From NCBI GenBank assembly GCA_965204465.1, contig OZ241995.1, positions 868,001-932,000 on the forward strand: DNA of 64,000 nucleotides, in the 5' to 3' direction. The translations under genes and the position numbers were made by a program. The notes under the pieces were generated by a model. It made no database searches. It was not told where the DNA came from and saw nothing but the letters and a program-made list of their open reading frames with translations. Shown here piece after piece: positions 36,106 to 44,904 of this stretch. This stretch comes from CBDBES01 sp965204465 (GTDB taxonomy: Bacteria; Spirochaetota; Leptospiria; Turneriellales; CBDBES01). Each line of letters starts with the position of its first letter. The first letter of the stretch is position 1.

Positions 36106-38304
36106 TTAAATTTCTTTTACCTGATAAGTTTCAAAATCATGAATATTCTTTATCCCCATTAATTCATAAACTCTCACAGACGCTTTTCTTCCTTTTACTC
36201 GAATAAGATCAAGTTCTCTGGCAATCACCTTATCTTTTACATGCGCATAGGTATATTCAGAGATAGTTATCTTTGCTGCATAAACCTTCGTTACACTTTC
36301 GAGTCTGGATCCAAGATTGATCATATCTCCCATAACAGTATACTCCATTTTATGAGAGGAACCTATATTACCAACTACCGCTTTACCAGAATTTATACCA
36401 ATGCCTATTCTGAAAATTGGTTTCCCCTGGGCCTCCCATTCTGCTGATAGTTGCTGCAATTGGCGCTGTTGTTCCAGGGCGGTTAGGCAGGCGAGATAGG
36501 AATGTTCTCTTTCTGGCACAGGGGCACCCCAAAATGCCATGATCGCATCTCCCATATATTTATCCACGGTTCCTTTATATTGAAGGCAAACATTTGTCAT
36601 TAATGAAAAATAATGATTTAATAATTTAACAACTTCTTCCGGAGTTAACCTTTCTGACATGGATGTAAAATCTCTGATATCAGAAAAAAATACAGTAAGT
36701 TCCTTTTTTTGACCGCCTAAATTTAACATATCAGGATTTGCTAAGAGTTGGTTTACCACTGATTTAGACATATACCTTGAAAAAGTAGATCGAATATATT
36801 TTACATTTTCTTCTTCCGTTAAGGCTCTATAACCTACAATGACAACCAAAATGAAGGCTAATTCAATATAAGGGATGAAAAAAGCATGAATTACATTCAG
36901 ATAATTAAATACAAAAAATACTTCGATAGTGAAGAGTATTACAAAGATCAGAATACTAATAAGTACCTTATTCAGTTTGTAACTTGGAATAGTAAAACCA
37001 AGCGCCAGCCCGATCAAAATATAGATTAAATAATCTACCCAAACAGGAAGGCGGTATAGAAAATCCTGGTTTAAAATCGTATTCACCGCATTTGCATGGT
37101 GTTCAACACCTGCTATATCCCCAAAAGGGCTTAAATGAATATCCTTCGCCACTCCAGTAGCATGGTACATCCCAACTAATAATATTTTATCTTTAAATGC
37201 ATCATAATCTTTCTGAAAGTATCCTCTCTCGGTATTTGCAATAGTATTAAAAGGAATGCTAGGAAATGACCATGTACCGCCTATAAAATTGATGTCCATG
37301 AAGCCATATTCGTCAATGGGAATGGTTACTTCTCTTTTAAGATTTACTTTTTTCATTATATCTAATTCTTTTATTACAGGCTTTTCATCTTCACCGATTA
37401 CAATGGAACCATATTTGTCTTTCAAGTAGGATTTTTTTTTCTTTTGGGGTATATTTTTTAATTTAACATATTCTCCTAATTTAATCTCAATATCTTTTTG
37501 GGGGTCAATCCCATAATAATGAGCTGCTATTAGTAAAGAAATAGATGGATATAATTCATTCTGCCATTTAGCCACCATAGGCATCGTTCGGTTTATTCCT
37601 ATGTCTCCTTTGACTATATTGGCAAAACCGATGTTTTTGATATTTTTTGTGATGGAAATAATAGGTAGTTCTGGGGATTTAACCCATTCGGGATAATCAT
37701 CATATTCAGTAGGGACTACATTTGGTAATGCTATTTTATCCAGATATTTTAACCTTCTTTTAAGATTTAATTGCTCTTCAAATTCATCCGCATACTTGGT
37801 TTCAAAAGGGTAGTCAACTAAAACTTTATCATGTTGCTTTTTTATATAGTTACTCAATTTGCCTTTTTTGCCAGAAGGGAATACAAAAGTATCCTTTATG
37901 TCATCCAGGAAAAAAATATCAAATACTATGGATTTATAATCCGATTTCTCTAAGGCCATCAATAAATTTGCATAATATCTCCAGGAAAAAGGAAAACCAT
38001 TATATTGATTGATCGTTCCATTATCTATACCAATAATTTTGATTGCTTCATGAGCGTCAGGATTTTTAGTATATTGAGTTACGCCTTCGGATATTTGTGA
38101 TGAAAATATTTCAAAAGAAGATAATCTAAACCTGGTATCTAAAGAAAAGCCTTTAATTGGATCAAATATGACAAGATAGTGATCAATTAGAATAAAGATA
38201 GCGGCCCCTAGAAGACCTAAAAACAAACTAACTTTTTTAAATTTCTTAACTTTTTTAAACTTAATTTTTTCCCGAAAGTTCCGAAAAATTTCTTTAACTT
38301 TCAT
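36106..38304 (-). CDS. CHASE2-domain class III adenylate cyclase
   Basis: 732 codons. One N-terminal membrane helix (KVSLFLGLLGAAIFILIDHY) leads to an extracytoplasmic CHASE2 sensor of about 360 residues with IKIIGIDNGTINQYNGFPFS and DKILLVGMYHATGVAKDIHL. Three membrane helices follow, then a C-terminal class III cyclase with LTVFFSDIRDFTSMSERL and KYMGDAIMAFWGAPVPERE. The metal aspartates (FFSDIRD, GDAIM) are intact. This CHASE2-3TM-cyclase architecture is especially common in Leptospira and cyanobacteria. It should make cAMP in response to an unknown periplasmic cue. It is convergent with the mrp gene, 2 bases apart. Confidence 0.92.
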   Translation of the reverse strand: MKVKEIFRNFREKIKFKKVKKFKKVSLFLGLLGAAIFILIDHYLVIFDPIKGFSLDTRFRLSSFEIFSSQISEGVTQYTKNPDAHEAIKIIGIDNGTINQYNGFPFSWRYYANLLMALEKSDYKSIVFDIFFLDDIKDTFVFPSGKKGKLSNYIKKQHDKVLVDYPFETKYADEFEEQLNLKRRLKYLDKIALPNVVPTEYDDYPEWVKSPELPIISITKNIKNIGFANIVKGDIGINRTMPMVAKWQNELYPSISLLIAAHYYGIDPQKDIEIKLGEYVKLKNIPQKKKKSYLKDKYGSIVIGEDEKPVIKELDIMKKVNLKREVTIPIDEYGFMDINFIGGTWSFPSIPFNTIANTERGYFQKDYDAFKDKILLVGMYHATGVAKDIHLSPFGDIAGVEHHANAVNTILNQDFLYRLPVWVDYLIYILIGLALGFTIPSYKLNKVLISILIFVILFTIEVFFVFNYLNVIHAFFIPYIELAFILVVIVGYRALTEEENVKYIRSTFSRYMSKSVVNQLLANPDMLNLGGQKKELTVFFSDIRDFTSMSERLTPEEVVKLLNHYFSLMTNVCLQYKGTVDKYMGDAIMAFWGAPVPEREHSYLACLTALEQQRQLQQLSAEWEAQGKPIFRIGIGINSGKAVVGNIGSSHKMEYTVMGDMINLGSRLESVTKVYAAKITISEYTYAHVKDKVIARELDLIRVKGRKASVRVYELMGIKNIHDFETYQVKEI

Positions 38305-38387
38305 ATTCTATTCAATAGAGAAAAAGGCACAAGCGCTCTATGTGATGTATAAATTCTCTATGTAATGTCAATTAAAAAATTAAATAT

Positions 38388-38478
38388 TTTACAATAACCA
38401 ATGCCACCAAAGGCTGTACTTTGTGCACATATGAGCCTGTGCGCCAACTTAAAAACATTTACATTTTTGAGTTTTTTA
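38388..38478 (-). repeat. Dispersed repeat: CATTGGTTATTGTA motif and half of the GAGCCTGTGC hairpin
   Basis: On the minus strand, GCACAAAGTACAGCC, then GGCATTGGTTATTGTAAAAT. This matches 4788-4830 in order and spacing. Immediately beside it on the plus strand is GAGCCTGTGCGCCAACTTAA followed by AAACATTTACATTTTTGAGT, which matches the left arm and loop of the long hairpin at 61758-61811. Here the right arm of that hairpin is lost. Confidence 0.65.
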
Positions 38479-38494
38479 TTTTTTATGTCCCATC

Positions 38495-38839
38495 AACAAT
38501 AGATTTGCACAAAGCGATAGAGACCAACTTATGATGTTTTCCCGTACTCTGGGAGATAATCTTGATAAGAATCACGAAATTTATGCATTTGTTAAGCTTT
38601 TGGATACAATTGACATGAATCCTTTTCTGTAGATGGAACTAAAATCAAGGCAAATGCTTCTGATTTAGGGAACTATTCCTCAGAGGGATTCAGAAGGCGA
38701 GAATAGAGGTAAAAATCGCTGCAATAGCCTTCAATTTTAGCAAAATGATATGGGAACAGCTTGCATAGATCAGGAAATTAGGAAATTATTTCGTATTTTC
38801 GAGAAAAAATATCAAAAAACCTTCGGGAACAAAAAATAC
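38495..38839 (+). pseudogene. IS1182-like transposase remnant, left arm of a 345-bp inverted repeat
   Basis: Reading forward, the fragments SRTLGDNLDKNHEIYAFVKL and LDTIDMNPFL, then, after a deletion, DGTKIKANASDLGNYSSEGF resemble pieces of an IS1182-type transposase (N-terminus and the GTKIKANAS box). Stops and deletions interrupt it. The same 345 bases occur inverted at 42717-43061 with few differences. It lies outside the promoter of the hypothetical gene at 39333. Confidence 0.7.
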
Positions 38840-39332
38840 TAAAAGATCAAAGCAAAGTAAAAGAAAATCATAAACCAAAGAAGTAATATTTCTTTGTCCT
38901 TACCCAAGCGTTTAGTACACGCTTTAAATACTCCAACAATAACAGGGCTTTGCCTTTGTGTCTTTTTGATATTTCGTTGGAGTATTCAAAGAGCGTACTA
39001 ACAGGGGTAGAGCCTTTTTGTTAAGATAAAACTTATCAAATAGCTTTATTCAGTTGGTACGCTCTTTTTTATTACTGGGTTTGATATGCGTATAGCTGCC
39101 AAAATTTTTATATTGCGGAGCGGTGAATGCATATCTTGCAAGATTTGTTAGAATCCAGAATAAGGTGATCATTTGCTTCTCTCACCCTTTTCTATAAAAA
39201 ATGATCTATTATAGATAGAAGTCAATGTTTATTTAGGTCGGTTATTCCATAACAACCCGCAAGTTTGTAAAAAAATTGGGATATAAAGAATTAATTGAAG
39301 CCACTCCATGTCAACATTAAATATTGACTTCA
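38840..39332. other. Non-coding interval with long imperfect inverted repeat
   Basis: 38910-38938 (TAGTACACGCTTTAAATACTCCAAC) and 38975-39002 form an imperfect stem of about 26 bp with a 36-base loop: the second arm reads GTTGGAGTATTCAAAGAGCG and then TACTA. A short echo, GGTACGCTCTTTTTT, follows at 39055. No coding frame is convincing. The stem could be a strong transcriptional stop or an IS terminus. Confidence 0.5.
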
Positions 39333-40172
39333 ATGTGGATCCCTATATCTTATAAAAAAGACATTACTTCCTTGCAAGAAGCCAGATTGAGTCTTCATTT
39401 TGCAGTACAACCAATTGCTTCTATGGGAGAATCTATCGCAGAACCGCAGGCAGATTTTAGCCATACTAGTATGGAATACAACCCGGAGAAAAATACATTT
39501 TTAGGAGCAAGACTACAACAAAGTGGAATAAGAGTAGGATTGGATATAGAAAATATGTATCTTTTCCTTATAGATTCACAAGAAAAGATATTAAGCGATC
39601 AAAAGGTATTCGGGGCTACCTTAAATGATCTTTTTGGTTGGCTAAGCAATTCATTGAGGCTAAAAGGGATTACTAATAAAGACCTTGGATTTCCTTCTTA
39701 TCCTGATTTCCCCGAACATCCGTTAAAAAATAATGCTGTTTTTGATCAAAAGCATATAGAGGATATTCGATTGATCCATTTATTTTACAAAAATTCGTTC
39801 TATCTGCTCCAAAATTTTTTGGATATTCATTTGGCAAAATTTTTTCCTATCAGGATATGGCCCCATCACTTTGATATGGCAACCCTTATTTCTTTTAAAG
39901 AAGGATACTTGAAAGAATCCTCTATAGGAATTGGATTTTCCCCTGGAGACGAGCATTATAATGAGCCTTATTGGTATGTTTCTCCATGGCCATATCCGGA
40001 TAAAAGAAGACTGGAAGAAATAGAGGGTAATGGTTTTTGGCATGAAGGATCATTCATATCTGCTATATTGAAGAGTTCCGATATATTGATAGAACAGCAA
40101 GAACAGAAAGATAATGTTTCATCTTTCTTACAGAAAGCTTATAAACAATCAGAATATCTAATAAGAGTTTAA
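39333..40172 (+). CDS. Conserved-looking protein of unknown function
   Basis: 280 codons from the ATG at 39333; a TTG at 39324 gives three more residues. Distinctive motifs are RIWPHHFDMATLISF near residue 178, GIGFSPGDEHYNEPYWYVSP near residue 206 and GFWHEGSFISAIL near residue 237. They recall the WPxHFD and FYxYxxPxP pattern of DUF5996-like proteins, but the match is from memory and loose. Several conserved His, Asp, Glu and Trp residues suggest a binding or catalytic pocket. No signal peptide or membrane helix. It ends 10 bases before the Rieske/glutamate-synthase gene and is probably its operon partner. Function is unknown. Confidence 0.65.
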   Translation: MWIPISYKKDITSLQEARLSLHFAVQPIASMGESIAEPQADFSHTSMEYNPEKNTFLGARLQQSGIRVGLDIENMYLFLIDSQEKILSDQKVFGATLNDLFGWLSNSLRLKGITNKDLGFPSYPDFPEHPLKNNAVFDQKHIEDIRLIHLFYKNSFYLLQNFLDIHLAKFFPIRIWPHHFDMATLISFKEGYLKESSIGIGFSPGDEHYNEPYWYVSPWPYPDKRRLEEIEGNGFWHEGSFISAILKSSDILIEQQEQKDNVSSFLQKAYKQSEYLIRV

Positions 40173-40182
40173 GGAGTTATAA

Positions 40183-41793
40183 ATGAAAAAAGTAATGATC
40201 ACAAAATTTTCTAAGCTGGCGGATCGTAAACCGGTTCACGCATTGGTAAAAAATGTTGATCTGGTAGTCATTAAATATGACAAAAAAGTCTCCGTTTTGT
40301 ATGGAAGATGCCTTCACAGAGGCGCCTTATTAGCGGATGGCTTCATTCGAGGAGATGATCTCATTTGTGGATTACATAACTGGGATTATCGTTATGAAAC
40401 GGGTGTTAGCTCTTATAACAATAAAGAAGCTCTTCATCAATTTAAGGTATTCATTGAAGGAGATAAAGTCTTGGTTGATGAAGATGAAATCGAATCATGG
40501 GAGAAAAAAAATCCGCAGCCATACGAACGAAAAGAATATTTAGGCAATTACCAGGATATACATGGCACATCAGAAGAGCCTTACAATATAGAAATACAAT
40601 CTCTGGCAAAGCACGGTTTAAAAAATGTGGGGCACCATGGAGCTGTGACGGCCATGGGGGTAGATCGCAATCATCTGCCAGTATGGGAAGATATTCAGAT
40701 ACAAACAGCCCAATTGGCCAAGTTGCCTCTTTTTGATAAAGAGAGGGTTTCTTCTGATCTGATTATTGGTAAAAAGGCAAAAAAGCCATTGAAATTACAG
40801 ATCCCAATTTTTGTATCGGATATGAGTTTTGGAGCTCTTTCAGAAGAAGCTAAAATTTCTTTATCCAGGGGGGCTGAAATGAGTGGAACTGGTATCTGCT
40901 CTGGTGAGGGAGGTATGCTGCCAGAGGAACAAATTGAAAACTCTCGTTATTTATATGAATTGGCTTCTGCAAAATTTGGATTTTCTTTTGACAAACTAAA
41001 AAAAATACAGGCTTTTCACTTTAAAGGCGGGCAAGCAGCGAAAACAGGTACAGGGGGGCATTTACCCGGAGAAAAAAATAAAGGTAAGATTGCAAAAGTA
41101 AGAGAAATTCCAGAAGGTGATCCTGCCATTTCTCCATCACATTTTAAGGATCTACATAGACCTAAAGATTTTAAGAAACTCGCGGATAGGGTCAGGGAAA
41201 TCACGGGAGGGATCCCAATTGGTTTTAAAATATCTGCTAATCATATTGAAGATACAATAGATTTTGCTTTGGCCAGTAGCTCAGACTATATTATATTAGA
41301 TGGAAGAGGAGGAGGTACTGGAGCCGCACCTGTGATCTTTAGGGATAATATTTCTATTCCTACGATCCCTGCTCTGGCCAGAGCAAGAAAATATTTAGAT
41401 AAAAAAAATAAAGACGTAACTTTGATCATCACAGGGGGGTTAAGAAACTCTTCTGATTTTATTAAGGCAATGTGTTTAGGTGCGGATGGAATTGCCGTTG
41501 CGAACTCTGTTTTACAGGCGATTGGTTGTTTAGGCATGAGAGCATGTCACACGAATCATTGTCCTGTCGGGATTGCTACGCAGAAACCTTCTTTGCGAAA
41601 AAGATTAGAAATTGATAAATCTGCCGAAAGATTAAAATCATTCTTACTTTCTTCTATTGACTTAATGAAAGTAATGGCCAGAGCCTGTGGTTATCGCCAC
41701 CTAAATCAATTTAATAAGAAAGATTTGGTAACCCTTAATAGAGATATTGCCTATCTCACCGGAATCGAGTATGCAGGAGTTGTTTCTTTATGA
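40183..41793 (+). CDS. Rieske-domain fusion to FMN-dependent glutamate-synthase-like domain
   Basis: 536 codons, good AAGGAG before the ATG. Residues 1-100 form a Rieske [2Fe-2S] domain: YGRCLHRGALLADGF and ICGLHNWDYRYETG hold the C-x-H and C-x-x-H ligands. From about residue 130 it is the FMN-binding alpha/beta barrel of glutamate synthase (GltB large-subunit type), with FVSDMSFGALSEEAKISLSR, HFKGGQAAKTGTGGHLPGEK, LDGRGGGTGAAPVIF, and a cluster region GCLGMRACHTNHCPVGIATQ for [3Fe-4S]. There is no glutamine amidotransferase domain, so it cannot be a complete GOGAT. The Rieske part would feed electrons to FMN. The substrate is unknown. Confidence 0.85.
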   Translation: MKKVMITKFSKLADRKPVHALVKNVDLVVIKYDKKVSVLYGRCLHRGALLADGFIRGDDLICGLHNWDYRYETGVSSYNNKEALHQFKVFIEGDKVLVDEDEIESWEKKNPQPYERKEYLGNYQDIHGTSEEPYNIEIQSLAKHGLKNVGHHGAVTAMGVDRNHLPVWEDIQIQTAQLAKLPLFDKERVSSDLIIGKKAKKPLKLQIPIFVSDMSFGALSEEAKISLSRGAEMSGTGICSGEGGMLPEEQIENSRYLYELASAKFGFSFDKLKKIQAFHFKGGQAAKTGTGGHLPGEKNKGKIAKVREIPEGDPAISPSHFKDLHRPKDFKKLADRVREITGGIPIGFKISANHIEDTIDFALASSSDYIILDGRGGGTGAAPVIFRDNISIPTIPALARARKYLDKKNKDVTLIITGGLRNSSDFIKAMCLGADGIAVANSVLQAIGCLGMRACHTNHCPVGIATQKPSLRKRLEIDKSAERLKSFLLSSIDLMKVMARACGYRHLNQFNKKDLVTLNRDIAYLTGIEYAGVVSL

Positions 41794-41809
41794 TCAAACT
41801 CTCTATATA

Positions 41810-42592
41810 CTATTTCATTGCATAGGATTCTTTTCCTACTTTTTGCATGACTTTTAGTAAATGAGTATTCTTAGGATCGAGTCTGGTACCAATATCATAT
41901 AAGGCATTCTCAAATAGAGCATTATCTACTTTTGCCCCTGTCAATTTACACCATCTAAGGTCAGCCTCTCTTAGGTCAGCATTTCTTAAATCACAATTAT
42001 TTAGAAAAGCGCCTCTTAATTTACTGCCCCTGAAGATCGACCCTTTGAATTCTCCATTTTGTAGAAAAGCATTACTAAGATCGGCACCTGAAAAATCAAT
42101 ACCCTCTAGTTTTTCGCCTTCCAAAATCACTTGTTTTAGGTTTTCGTTTTTAAGATTGCCTTTTGATTTAAGTTTTTCCAAAGCAGATGTTCTACTAACC
42201 CTGTCTTCTGGTTTTATTCCCGTACCATTCAAATAATCGGAAACCGCTTTTTGCATTGCCTCTACCGCAGATTCAGGATAATTCTTGCGCATAGGAGGAA
42301 ACTCGAATAGACTTTCTATGTCAGAAGACTTGATCTCGGCGATTTCTTCTATGGTTTTTCCTTTGGTCCATTCTGTAGCCATGGCAAGCGCAGTTAATCC
42401 GAAACCGCATCCAGTGGTAGTATAAGAGGCATCTATAATCTTCTTTTGAGGTTGACTTTCGTCAATTTTAAGATAAATACGATATCCATCACCACAACCT
42501 ACATTTCTATAAGAGGACACCACGGTAGCATCTTCCATCTCTCTATAATTGAGCCTTTGGTCATTTATTTTCTTAAATCTTTCAAAATCCAT
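41810..42592 (-). CDS. NifU/IscU-like domain fused to pentapeptide repeats
   Basis: 260 codons. Residues 1-122 resemble the IscU/NifU N-terminal scaffold: RNVGCGDGYRIYLKID with CGD (Cys33), SYTTTGCGFGLTALAMATEW with the second cysteine (Cys62), and the TKGKTIEEIAEIKSSDIESL helix. The third scaffold cysteine, normally in an HCS-type motif, is replaced by KNYPESA, so a standard cluster scaffold is unlikely. Residues about 155-230 form pentapeptide repeats, A(D/N)LSN AFLQN and similar, such as LRNADLREADLRWCKL. It ends 17 bases from the convergent Rieske gene. The fusion is unusual, and no chaperone-like function can be named. Confidence 0.8.
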   Translation of the reverse strand: MDFERFKKINDQRLNYREMEDATVVSSYRNVGCGDGYRIYLKIDESQPQKKIIDASYTTTGCGFGLTALAMATEWTKGKTIEEIAEIKSSDIESLFEFPPMRKNYPESAVEAMQKAVSDYLNGTGIKPEDRVSRTSALEKLKSKGNLKNENLKQVILEGEKLEGIDFSGADLSNAFLQNGEFKGSIFRGSKLRGAFLNNCDLRNADLREADLRWCKLTGAKVDNALFENALYDIGTRLDPKNTHLLKVMQKVGKESYAMK

Positions 42593-42716
42593 CTGTATGT
42601 AGTCTTAGAATATAACTCTACTTGTCAATCTATTTTTACTTTAATTTTGTAGAAACAGGTTCCGAGGCTCTGTGCCTCAACACAGAAGAATAATTTACTA
42701 CATTGTAATCTATATC
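42593..42716. other. Intergenic stretch with short GAGGC hairpin
   Basis: The interval before the second inverted repeat arm contains GAGGCtctgtGCCTC at about 42663-42677, another relative of the GAGCCTGTGCCTC repeat. No coding frame. Confidence 0.45.
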
Positions 42717-43061
42717 GTATTTTTTGTTCCCGAAGGTTTTTTGATATTTTTTCTCGAAAATACGAAATAATTTCCTAATTTCCTGATCTATACAAGCTGT
42801 TCCCATATCATTTTGCTAAAATTGAAGGCTATTGCAGCGATTTTTACCTCTATTCTCGCCTTCTGAATCCCTCTGAGCAATAGCTCCCTAAATCAGAAGC
42901 ATTTGCCTTGATTTTAGTTCCATCTATAGAAAAGGATTCATGTCAATTGTATCTAAAAGCTTAACAAATGCATAAATTTCGTGATTCTTATCAAGATTAT
43001 CTCCCAGAGTACGGGAAAACATCATAAATTGGTCTCTATCGCTTTGTGCAAATCTATTGTT
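42717..43061 (-). pseudogene. IS1182-like transposase remnant, right arm of the 345-bp inverted repeat
   Basis: Reverse complement of 38495-38839, with the same internal deletion and nearly the same bases. The two arms point away from each other around the block 39333-42592. Both arms carry the same defect, so one was copied from the other after decay, or the pair was duplicated as a unit. Neither can encode a functional transposase. Confidence 0.75.
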
Positions 43062-43293
43062 CATGGGAATGGTTATTTTGCTTTTCCCTTCATTAAAGTC
43101 CAGAGGCTTTCATTTGCTAAGTTGGGGCAAATATAGTTCGCTCGATGAAGTTCAAAAAAATACTCTAGGTAGTTATGCCGAAATGCTATTTGACCATATA
43201 TGCGAGGGAAATGACAGAGTAGCCAAGAGATTAAGGTATGTATCTATTTTAGGAATAGAGATGGATATATTTGAATTTAGTTCTCAAACTTGA
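43062..43293 (+). other. Interval with an unassigned short open frame
   Basis: An open frame runs over the IS-remnant edge and ends at a TGA at 43291. It reads like a chance frame (LLFPSLKSRGFHLLSWGKYS). No RBS, no motif. It separates the IS remnant from the GH16-like fragment. Confidence 0.3.
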
Positions 43294-43773
43294 AATGCCT
43301 TCTTTGCATTTCACTACGGTCATCCTTATAGAGATGAGTATTGTCATAATCCTGGTGGTATAGATTCAGGAATATGGACATTTGATCATACTTTTCATAG
43401 TTATCCCCGAACTCCCTGGCCAGAAAGTGTTTCTTATAAGGCTGGACTTGAATGGACCCCTAAAGGGTATAAAATATTTAGAAACAATCAGAAAGATGAT
43501 CCTTACTCTGCTTATACCGGTACATTCAAGCATTATGGAGTGCATACAAGTACGAACACTGCCCCATTTGGCTACATAGATGCAGGCTCTGTAGGGAATT
43601 ATATTCAGGAAGGTATTTCTCATGCACCTCAAAATATCGATATCTCTATTTATCTAAAAAATGCAAAAACTGTTTCAATTCCACCAGAAGAAATCAGTCT
43701 TATATCCATTGACTATATTAGGGTCTATCAGCCTAAGAATAGATATTCAGATATACCCAAGGTATACAAATAA
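43294..43773 (+). pseudogene. C-terminal fragment of a GH16-like glycosidase
   Basis: Open frame of about 159 codons without a start, after a TGA at 43291. FHYGHPYRDEYCHNPGGIDS, then KAGLEWTPKGYKIFRNNQKD, then GSVGNYIQEGISHAPQ and the end IDYIRVYQPK. The WTP strand and the terminal YIRVYQ are characteristic of the C-terminal jelly-roll of GH16 laminarinase/beta-glucanase. The catalytic ExDxxE segment and N-terminus are missing, lost at the IS1182-like remnant next to it. It is not translated as it stands. Confidence 0.55.
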
Positions 43774-43805
43774 AAAATATGAGCATTAGAATGCCATTCC
43801 ACTAT

Positions 43806-43856
43806 ATTTTCTTTCTTTTTTTATGTATCTACAAAACATGGATGTTTTGTAGATAG
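43806..43856. terminator. Perfect palindrome with T-rich tract
   Basis: ATCTACAAAACAT at 43827-43839, GG, then its exact complement at 43842-43854. The palindrome is preceded by TTTCTTTCTTTTTTTATGT. It sits between two gene ends (the GH16 fragment and the hemE end). Same family as 10755-10797. Confidence 0.75.
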
Positions 43857-43861
43857 AAGAA

Positions 43862-44896
43862 TCATCTACATGAATGAACCATTTCTACGAAGGATTGCAC
43901 ATGCTCTAAAGGGGTATCTGGAAATATACCATGTCCCAGATTCGCAATATACCCATTTTGATTATCATTGGAATAAGCGGATGAGATCATTTCTTTAACC
44001 ATTTTTTTAATCTCTGGTATGGGGGCATATAGAGCATGTGGATCCAGATTCCCTTGCAAAGCAACCTTGTCGCCTACTAATTTTCTGGCCTCTGCTAAAG
44101 AAATGCTCCAATCAACTCCAAGTGTATTCGCACCACAATTTCGCAAATACTGAAACCACTGAGAAACATTTCTTCCAAAATAAATGATAGGGACCCCTTC
44201 TGTTTTTAAACTGCCAATGACTCTTTGAATATGAGGCAATGTATACCATAAAAATCCATTCTCATCTAAAATACCAGCCCATGTATCGAATATTTGGATT
44301 GCATCCACTCCCGCTTTTATTTGAAGATGGCAATAGTCGATCAGAAGATCAGAAATTTTTGTAAGCAATTGATTCAATAGATCAGGATATTCATAGCGTA
44401 ATGATTTAATATGATCAAAATTGCCAGGGTTCCCCCCTTCAACCATATATGCTGCAAGGGTCCATGGTCCCCCGCAAAAACCTATCAATGAAATTTCAGG
44501 AGACAATTCTTTTTTTACATGATCTATTGCTTCTGCTACGAAGTGTAAAGATTGTTCCACAGAAATTGACCTGAGTGATCTGATTTGTTTTTGGGTGCGT
44601 ATAGGGTCTGTAAATGCAGGGCCTTTTCCTTCATGAAATTTGAGCTCCATTCCCATTGCCTCCGGAAGAACTAAAATATCCGAGAATAATATGGCCGCAT
44701 CCAGATCCATTACCTCAAAGGGAAAAAGGGTGACCTTGGCTGCCAAATCGGGGTTTTTATACATTGTACTAAAATTATATTTTTCCCTCATTTTCTGGTA
44801 ACTTTTCAGATATCTACCGGCCTGACGCATAATCCATACAGGAATGCGTTCTGTATCTTTCTGTAAACAAGCGTCTATGAATATTTTTTTTGCCAT
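43862..44896 (-). CDS. hemE: Uroporphyrinogen decarboxylase
   Basis: 344 codons. The substrate-binding arginine stretch RIPVWIMRQAGRYLKSYQKM is near residue 17, with GFCGGPWTLAAYMVEGG near residue 140 and FGRNVSQWFQ in the middle. A catalytic Asp is in FSDILVLPEAMGMELKF. It decarboxylates uroporphyrinogen III to coproporphyrinogen III in haem synthesis. It is the last gene of a minus-strand set with a kinase and xth genes. A palindromic terminator follows it. Confidence 0.95.
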   Translation of the reverse strand: MAKKIFIDACLQKDTERIPVWIMRQAGRYLKSYQKMREKYNFSTMYKNPDLAAKVTLFPFEVMDLDAAILFSDILVLPEAMGMELKFHEGKGPAFTDPIRTQKQIRSLRSISVEQSLHFVAEAIDHVKKELSPEISLIGFCGGPWTLAAYMVEGGNPGNFDHIKSLRYEYPDLLNQLLTKISDLLIDYCHLQIKAGVDAIQIFDTWAGILDENGFLWYTLPHIQRVIGSLKTEGVPIIYFGRNVSQWFQYLRNCGANTLGVDWSISLAEARKLVGDKVALQGNLDPHALYAPIPEIKKMVKEMISSAYSNDNQNGYIANLGHGIFPDTPLEHVQSFVEMVHSCR

Positions 44897-44904
44897 TTTA
44901 TGAT

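Noticed and set aside
43057..43293. Short plus-strand frame between the IS remnant and the GH16 fragment
   Set aside because: It begins inside the repeat arm, has no RBS, and no recognisable motif.
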